The notes below the pieces were generated by a model. It had not been told where the DNA came from and made no database searches. It was given only the letters and a program-made list of their open reading frames with translations. A stretch of DNA of 64,000 nt, taken from NCBI RefSeq assembly GCF_040054535.1, contig NC_090793.1, positions 19,680,001-19,744,000 of the forward strand, in the 5' to 3' direction. The position numbers and the translations under genes are program-made. Below, in pieces: positions 57,352 through 64,000 of the stretch. The DNA comes from Antennarius striatus (Eukaryota > Chordata > Actinopteri > Lophiiformes > Antennariidae). Position 1 is the stretch's first letter. Each line of letters begins with the position of its first letter.

Positions 57352-60300
57352 CTAATTATCCGCCAAATATTTCCCTGCGAAGCAAAAAAATTCAACATGT
57401 CAGAGAGAAGGGCGGGGCCAAGCACCGAGCGTCTGCCAGCGTTTGGATCAGAACATTTGGAACATGAAGATGTGACCACTGACCTGCAGCAAATCGTTTC
57501 TTGACCAATGACAACCGGTAGCCGGTGCCGACCAGCTGGATGTCGCACCCTGACAGAGTGCTCCCCTCGCTGGTGAACTGCACCGCCAGCTGGGAAGGTT
57601 TGCACGGACCCTCCGTCATCTGGAACCGGCCCAGAAGGGCCCCGACCCCTGTGGGACCCGGACACAGTGTTACCGTATGACTGACTTTCATTTGGGCTGT
57701 TTTTACATCCCGCTTCAACCATTAGATAGAAAGATGAAACAAAAAGCACATGACTCAGGCAGCAAGGGGATAAAAATGAGATGATGACCTTGAGAAAACT
57801 AGGTCAAGGTCAGATTTCAACTTTTGGACACTCAGGAACCAGATAAGATAGAAAGACGAGGGAGAAGGCCAGTGTAAGACCGTAGATCAAAGCTAGTGCT
57901 TTGACCTATGACAGTAGGTCAGAGCAAGAGCTTTGATCTTTGAACTATGCAAGTAGGTCAGGGTAAAATTTTGAATTCAGGGGTGTCGCGGGATGTTGCA
58001 GTCTGCATTGGTTCCAGTTGCTTTTAAGATGCTGCAAAGAATGAATTGAAGGAGGTCGTGTGAACCCTCTTCAGTTTTCCCACTTTTAACAAGTCACTTT
58101 TTGCACTATTGCACATGCATTTAACGTAAATGTCTTGACGTCAGGTATTGAAAAGAGTTCCGATGAGTTCAGGTTTAGCATTCACGAGCACAACGTGACT
58201 CTCACCTCCATTTTCAGACCGATGAGAGAGGCTGGGGACTCTCCACTGGATCGTCTGTTGCTCTTCATGCCTGTAAGACAAAGAAATGGGCGTCACAGAC
58301 AGAATGACGCTGATATGAGATCAATGCCTTCATGTCAAGCATCTCCTCCTGGTGGTTGAGGGGGGTCGCAAACGCTGCTGGGTCGACCCGAACGCTCCAA
58401 ATCCTTACCAGGTGGCGGGAGGGATCATGGCCTGGAGTCTGGCCACGCCTCCATCCACAGGAACCAGGAAGTGGACGTCGTGCAGCGGCGCCGGCGCAGC
58501 CATGGCCTCCACGTTGTATTTGTAGTCGATTCTGAGATCCGCGCTGAGGGCGTCGCCTCGCCAGCTCACCGCCAGGTTGAGGGGCGTGGCCTGGATCCCC
58601 GCCGCCGACACCTGATACTTGATCATGTCCACGTTGTAGTAGGTCGCCTGAGGCTTCTGCTCGGCCACCTTCTTCAGGTGGCTCATCAGGTTGGGCATGT
58701 TCACCCAGAATTCCTTGCAGTCGGAGCCGTCTGTCGCGGGATCGCTAAGGGATGAGAAGCTAACGCTAACGTCCTGCATGCATTGTGAATGCAAAGCGCT
58801 AACTACGCTAATCTTACGTGCACAGCAGCTGCGGGTTGGGCAGGACCTGCTCCAGGCGGCCGTAGCTGCTGATGCTGAAGGTGAGGACGGGGGGGGCCGG
58901 CTGGCTGGAGAAGTGTCTGGTGATGCCGGCGGGGAAGGAGAGCACCATCTCTCCCGTGATCTTCACCACGCATCTGCGACAGAAGGACGGACAGAGGCTC
59001 AAAAAACGTGTTTCATCGCCGCGCCGATGTTTCTCACGCGCGCCACCGGGGGGCCTACTTGGTGGGGTCGGCGCCTTTGAAATAGGCGTTGATGGTTTCT
59101 GTGAAGGCGGCCGCCACCGGTAACGTGTCCTGGGGCCCCATGGTGAGGGGGCTGGGGCCTCTGGAGCATCCTGTCCGGGATAAACATGGGAAATAAAACA
59201 CGCGGACGGAAAACCAGAACACTGAAGGTGAAGGTGAGCGAGAAGGATGGGATGGATACCTTCAAACGCCAGGTAAAACCTGCCGTGGTCAAACCATACC
59301 AGAGGGTGTGAAGCGTCTGAGTGGGGGGGGGGGACACGAGGCAGACCGGTGGTGGTGGTGGTGGTGGTTGGGGGGGGGGACAAGACAAGACGGTGATGCA
59401 AAAGGACGAAGATGAGCAACATGAAGACGGAGAAGGTGACGCCGTGACGCGTTTACCTGACGTGTTCAGGTCCCTCCCCAAGGTGGGGGTGGAAGCGGCG
59501 CTGTGCAAAGTGATGGAGGAGATGGAGGAGGTGCTCTCGGCCCGGGCCAGGGGGGCAAACGGCGGGGGGCTGCCCGACACGGGGGGGCTGAAGGGTCGAG
59601 ACTGGAGACAGGAAACAGGTTTGAATCGTCACGGCGACCGGCGCAGCGAGGGTTAAACCGGTTTGCCCCCTACCAGGTCCGGGATGGGTTTCCCCGGGGG
59701 CAGCTTGGGGCGTGACGATGGGCGAGGAGGCGGGGGCGGGGGTACCGGGCTGCCGCGAGACTGGGGCGTGGCCGGACGAGCTGGGGAGGCGGGGCCTGCA
59801 GGATGGAGATGTTAGCGTAGCATGCTAATGCAAGTGTGTCAAAGAAAAAAAAAAGGGGGGGGGGGTACTCACTGCTGCCCGGGTAGGGTCCTGGGGAGGA
59901 CATGATGGACCTGTAGGTGGTGGGGGGGAGCGGAGGGGGCGTGGCCCTGAAGTCGGGGGTATCTTCTCTTAGGTACCCCCCCTCTGGAGTCCTCTTCCCC
60001 CCAATGCCCCCCAGAACCAACGGGGATGGGACCCCGACCGGGGGGGACCTCCACCCGGCTGGCAGGGGGGGTACGGGGCTGGTGGGGGCGGGGGAGGACG
60101 AGTACTCCACAAACTGCAGCACCTCCTCGTCGACGGCGTCGTCGTCGTCGAGGCAGGGGGGGGGCGAGTCGGACGGAGAGAAGTCCAGAGGCAGCGGGGG
60201 GGCCGGTTCGTCTGGAGGAGGGGGTCCGAGCGTGATGGAGGGGGGGGAGCCCGGTGGCGTGAACGGAGGAGGAGTGGGGGAGGAGCCGGGGGAGAACGGC

Positions 60301-61955
60301 GGCGGCGATGGGGGGGGCTCATTCGGAGGCGGTCCCGGAGACAGGCACGGGGTGGAGGGCGTGGACGAGGGCGTGTCCGGGGGGGGGGAGTCCGGCGGAG
60401 GAGGAGGGGGGGCGGGTTCGTCGGGCGGGGGGGGCCGGGCCTCGGCGAACGTCACCCATCTGGGGGAGGACGCGTCCTCGCTGGTGCGGTGGGGGCTGTC
60501 CGCGGGGGGGCCGAATACGTCGTCCGCTTCAGGGGCGGGGCAGCCTCGGTAGGAGGCGGGGGATAGGATGCTCAGGTAGATGGGGGCGGAGCTACGAGCC
60601 GCCCTCCCATTGGGTAGATCAGCTGCGAGAGAAAGAGAACACCCTCAGGTCATCGGAAAACCGGATGCTGCGGTTGCCCTTGACGACGGGATGAACTCAC
60701 CAGCGGGATCAGGAGGAACGCCGTAACGACTCCTGGACGGAATGTTTTTGGGAGGAAGTGGAGGCGGAGCTAAAACCAGGAAGACAGATGATGTCAGCTC
60801 AGCGAAAAAAAAAAAAAAATGGACGCCATAACGTAAGAATCGGGTCGACTCACCGCCGGTCGGGAAACTCCTGCTCAGCAGCGAATCGGATCGCGGTCGG
60901 GAATGCCCCCACAAATCAGCAGGAACCACTGGGACATATAAAGAAAAGGTCAAACTGAGGTCGCTGAGGTCAATCTTGTCACGTCCAATCAAAATCGAGA
61001 CGCACCGTCGTATCTGGAGGACTTGGCTTCTGAAGGCAGCCCGAAAAAGGCGGGAAGGTTCTGCGACTTCCTGTCACTGCAAGACGGCGAACAATCAGTG
61101 ATCGGAGGCGGGAACACGGCTTCATGGTGGTGATGGTGGTGGTGGATAAACGGACAAACCTGGGGGTGTCGGGGGCAGGACTGGGGGTGGGGGTGGACCG
61201 TCTAGGGCGGACGATCTCCTCACCTGAGAGACAAACATCGGCCAATCAGCTCCTCGTGTGAAACACTTCTATTGGACGCTTCCCAGCGATGCGTACTTAC
61301 ATGACAGATTCCTTTTTATCTGCCCCTGAAAAGGAAAAAAAAATACTTTAAGCATCCACACCGAATTCTTGAATTTTTGTGAATTTTTATTATATTAGAT
61401 CTTTTGAGGAGACTTCTTCTTATTTTATTGGCTATCCTCTCAACTTCCTGCTTTGCCTTCAATCATAAACTGCTTCAAACAGCCACCAGGGGGCGATGGA
61501 GACTCACCGGGCTGCGTCTCTGAGGCCAGCATAAAAGAAGAGAGAACACACCTGGGTCAGAGAGTGATGACACATCAGTCACATGGACGACAGCTAAAAA
61601 CCACACACACACACACACACATCTCTACACACACTGTCACACGCGTGTGGAACAATCGGACTAACATGTAATGCCCACTGACAATCCATTGATAAATCAA
61701 TCGATTTGCAGCTTTCTGTGTGTATTGTGCTCATTTTGTGTTTTGCCGTAATAAACTGCATGCAGACTCAAAGGGAATCTATAAACAGGAAGTGACAGGA
61801 AGTGACAGGAAGTGACAGGAAGTGACAGGAAGTGGTAGATGTGAAAATGAACTTACTGGACTTCTCTTCTGCGAGGAGACGGCGGGGAAGTTAGGAGAGA
61901 AAAGACAAAAATAGAAAGGATGACGTGAGACGCAAAGAGGTATTATATGAAATTA

Positions 61956-62008
<53 letters not shown>

Positions 62009-63248
62009 ACCCACCAGCGACGGGGACAGTGCCAGTCCTCCCACCGAGGCCTTCAGCTCGTCCATCGATGGAGGGAAACGCTTGGCGCCGTCCGACACCA
62101 GAGGCTTGATCTTGATCTTGAATTTCTTCTTGCTGTCCTCCTCCTCCTCCTCCGAGTCGCTGGAGGAGAAAAACTGCTTTCCTTTGGACGCTGGTGAGCG
62201 GGCGTCAAGTTCAAACGCTGAAAAGTCGATGGATTTGTGGTGCAGTTGACCGATGAGGAGAACATCCGACCCGTCTCTCGACCCAACAGGTCGATGGTTT
62301 TACAGGAAGGATATCACCGCCCTCGTCGCCGGGCCGGACGCTGAAGCCCTCGTCGTCCACGTCGGGAGAAGCCTGCAAAACACGGAGGTCGTCACGGCAA
62401 CGGAAGCATCGGCGAACAACCACTCCCGGATCGCATTTCGCGGATTCCTCAGAGACGGCCGACCTTCTGGCGAGAGGTCGTGCTGACTCGGCGTTACTCG
62501 GTTACTTACATATCGGTCCCAGTCGATCTCCCCGTAGAAACCGTTCGGCGCGCCGTTGGCCTTTTTCTAGCACAGAAACGACAGATTAGTGGAATAAGAA
62601 TAATAATTATGTAAACGACAAATATATGAAATCATCACATCAGCATTTGGGCTTTTATTTTGGAGTTTTGGTCATTTCCTTTAAGGAAAAATCAAGTAGA
62701 TGAAATAGTTTTACTTAAATAAAAGTTACGTTAAGTGATGCACGTTATGCACTGATGCATTTTATTTTCTAATAAATGTCCAATTTCTGCAGGAATCCTC
62801 CATATTTCCTGATGACATCTTATTTAAAATGTGTCTATTTAACACATTTTACTTGATTTTTTTTTATTTTCTTTAATTTTGAATCCGTATGAATAACCAA
62901 CTATAAGCGACTGTGGGACGCTACAAACGACAGCGTTGTTCACTGAAGGTGTGAAAATGAACTCACACTTCCTCTCTTTCCGCTTCCTCCTCCTTCTCTG
63001 TCAGGTGAGCTCCTGTTTGAGGTCAGAAGAAAACATTCCATCAACGTTCAGTAAAGTTTGAAGCTTTTTCAACATTTTTTTTCCAAACTTTTCTCACCAA
63101 TAGAATTCTATAAAACTTGTAAAACGCCAATAAATACGATTGAAATCATAATCCTCTGTAAGAACAGATCCAGGCGTCACTCACGTTGCGTCTGGATGCC
63201 TGTCTTTCTTCCGTAAGCCCAACGCTTTCCTGGTTCGATTCTTCAGTC
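57352..63248 (-). CDS. sgip1: SH3-containing GRB2-like interacting protein 1 (Sgip1), 5' end missing
   Basis: SGIP1 is a neuronal endocytic adaptor that binds membranes, endophilin, Eps15 and synaptotagmin. Exons in gene order: 63185-63248 ([20 protein letters not shown]), 62969-63012, 62510-62566 ([16 protein letters not shown]), 62318-62372, 62015-62190, 61857-61868, 61508-61519, 61301-61325, 61160-61223, 61006-61076, 60854-60928, 60701-60769, 59873-60623, 59674-59795, 59457-59601, 59260-59316, 59059-59160, 58818-58973, 58409-58744, 58206-58270, 57484-57648, 57352-57374. The N-terminal membrane-binding part lacks only its first residues, expected beyond the right edge. A proline-rich centre ([16 protein letters not shown]) offers SH3 ligands. 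The C-terminal mu-homology domain starts near PSLTMG-like [18 protein letters not shown] and ends [13 protein letters not shown], identical to human. Introns are short. The exon at 60.0-60.6 kb is unusually proline-rich. Borders of 62969-63012 are least sure. Confidence 0.94.
61793..61838. repeat. 10-bp tandem repeat with ETS-like cores
   Basis: About five copies of AGGAAGTGAC in an sgip1 intron, next to the 12-nt exon at 61857-61868. Confidence 0.95.
61961..62007. repeat. (TG)n microsatellite beside an sgip1 donor
   Basis: On the gene's strand this is a CA tract starting 8 bases inside the intron after exon 62015-62190. Confidence 0.95.
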
Positions 63249-64000
63249 CTGGTGGAGATGGAAGGAAGGTGAGGGGGTGGGGGTGGGGGGGGCAACATCA
63301 GGGAGAATTCCAGCTCTTATTACAACGGTCAAATCAAAATTCAAAAGTAAACATGACAGCCTGTCGTTGTGGGGAAAGCAGTGACTCCATCAGGATGGAA
63401 TAAAGGACGTGAAGCGGAGCAGCGGGGGTTTAATCTCCTTAAGTGTCCCCCCCTCCCCACTAAATAAAATGGAGTGAAAACACCAGGAAGGGCTGATCAA
63501 TGCGTCCACTTCATTAGAGCCCAAACAATGTGAGTGGGGGGGGGGGGCAAACAGGATGCCAGGACCCCCCCCCCCCAGAGCGTTGGTGGTTGGCTCAAGC
63601 AGCATTTCCATCGGGATGGCGACGCCATCAGGTGTACCGTCCAATGACAGCACAGCAAAGTGAAGCACATTCTGGTGTTTTAACATCGAGCTGCAAACTG
63701 CAATGCATTCTGGGAGACGTAGGACATAATGTTATTTACAGGAATGCACTGAAAACAGCATAGCATCATGGGAATCTGAGGAGGAGACACTTGTTTTAAA
63801 CCTGCAGACCCCCCTGAGGGACGTCAGCCAATGATTTTAGTCTCAGCTAAATAAAAAAAAAAACTTCTTTACCTGGTGTAAAACTAGAGACTCGATCGCG
63901 ACGTGATCAAAAAAACAGTGATCAAAAAAAACAGTGATCAAAAACGAAAGGCAGCCGAGTGAAAGTTTACAAACTTCACCTGAAGAAAAGGATCTTTATC
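63249..64000 (-). other. sgip1 intron, running off the window
   Basis: No exon encoding the expected MMEG-type start was found. The stretch holds several G/C homopolymer runs (63277-63293, 63535-63580) and a short repeated ATCAAAAAAACAGTG near 63905-63945. Confidence 0.5.

Noticed and set aside
59917-60552. 211-codon Gly-rich plus-strand frame
   Set aside because: It mirrors the proline-rich sgip1 exon; only the minus strand matches SGIP1 phrases and splice sites.

Overview
This is teleost fish genomic DNA. Genes have introns with GT/AG borders, introns are short, (TG)n microsatellites are everywhere, and hAT-type MITEs and an L2 LINE tail are present. The gene order kank4 - angptl3 - pgm1 - slc35d1 - mier1 - insl5 - dynlt5 - sgip1 matches human chromosome 1p31.3, so the window is a conserved vertebrate block. 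The species cannot be named from the sequence; a compact, percomorph-like genome is an inference.

Layout. 0.8-5.9 kb (-): kank4, an ankyrin-repeat talin adaptor. 5.9-13.7 kb: no recognisable gene. 13.8-16.3 kb (+): angptl3, a liver-type lipase inhibitor with an HNF1-like site and TATA box directly upstream. 18.0-24.9 kb (+): pgm1, complete in 11 exons, with an Arg in place of the His beside the catalytic Ser. 25-42 kb: a gene-poor accessory stretch with a duplicated copy of the pgm1 3' end, at least two unnamed dispersed repeat families, tRNA-like sequences, a broken HIPK-like kinase, a Ty3/Gypsy fossil, an L2 tail and a broken PIWI-like gene. 42.2-45 kb (+): slc35d1, a nucleotide-sugar transporter. 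45.3-50.8 kb (-): mier1, a transcriptional corepressor. 52.1-52.5 kb (+): insl5, a relaxin-family peptide. 52.7-53.8 kb (-): dynlt5, a Tctex1-type dynein light chain with a cilia-type X-box upstream. 57.4 kb to the right edge (-): sgip1, an endocytic adaptor whose first coding exon lies outside the window.

These genes do not form a pathway; they are linked by ancient synteny. Two have shared metabolic or endocrine themes (angptl3 in lipid clearance, insl5 as a gut-type peptide hormone). Neighbours that flank these genes in human (dock7 and usp1 near angptl3; dnai4 between insl5 and mier1) are absent here. Exon models were built by eye from reading frame, splice consensus and remembered family sequences; exon sums give 454 aa (Angptl3), 564 aa (Pgm1), 347 aa (Slc35d1), 508 aa (Mier1), 104 aa (Insl5) and 177 aa (Dynlt5), each in frame; all but Insl5 are close to the usual family lengths.
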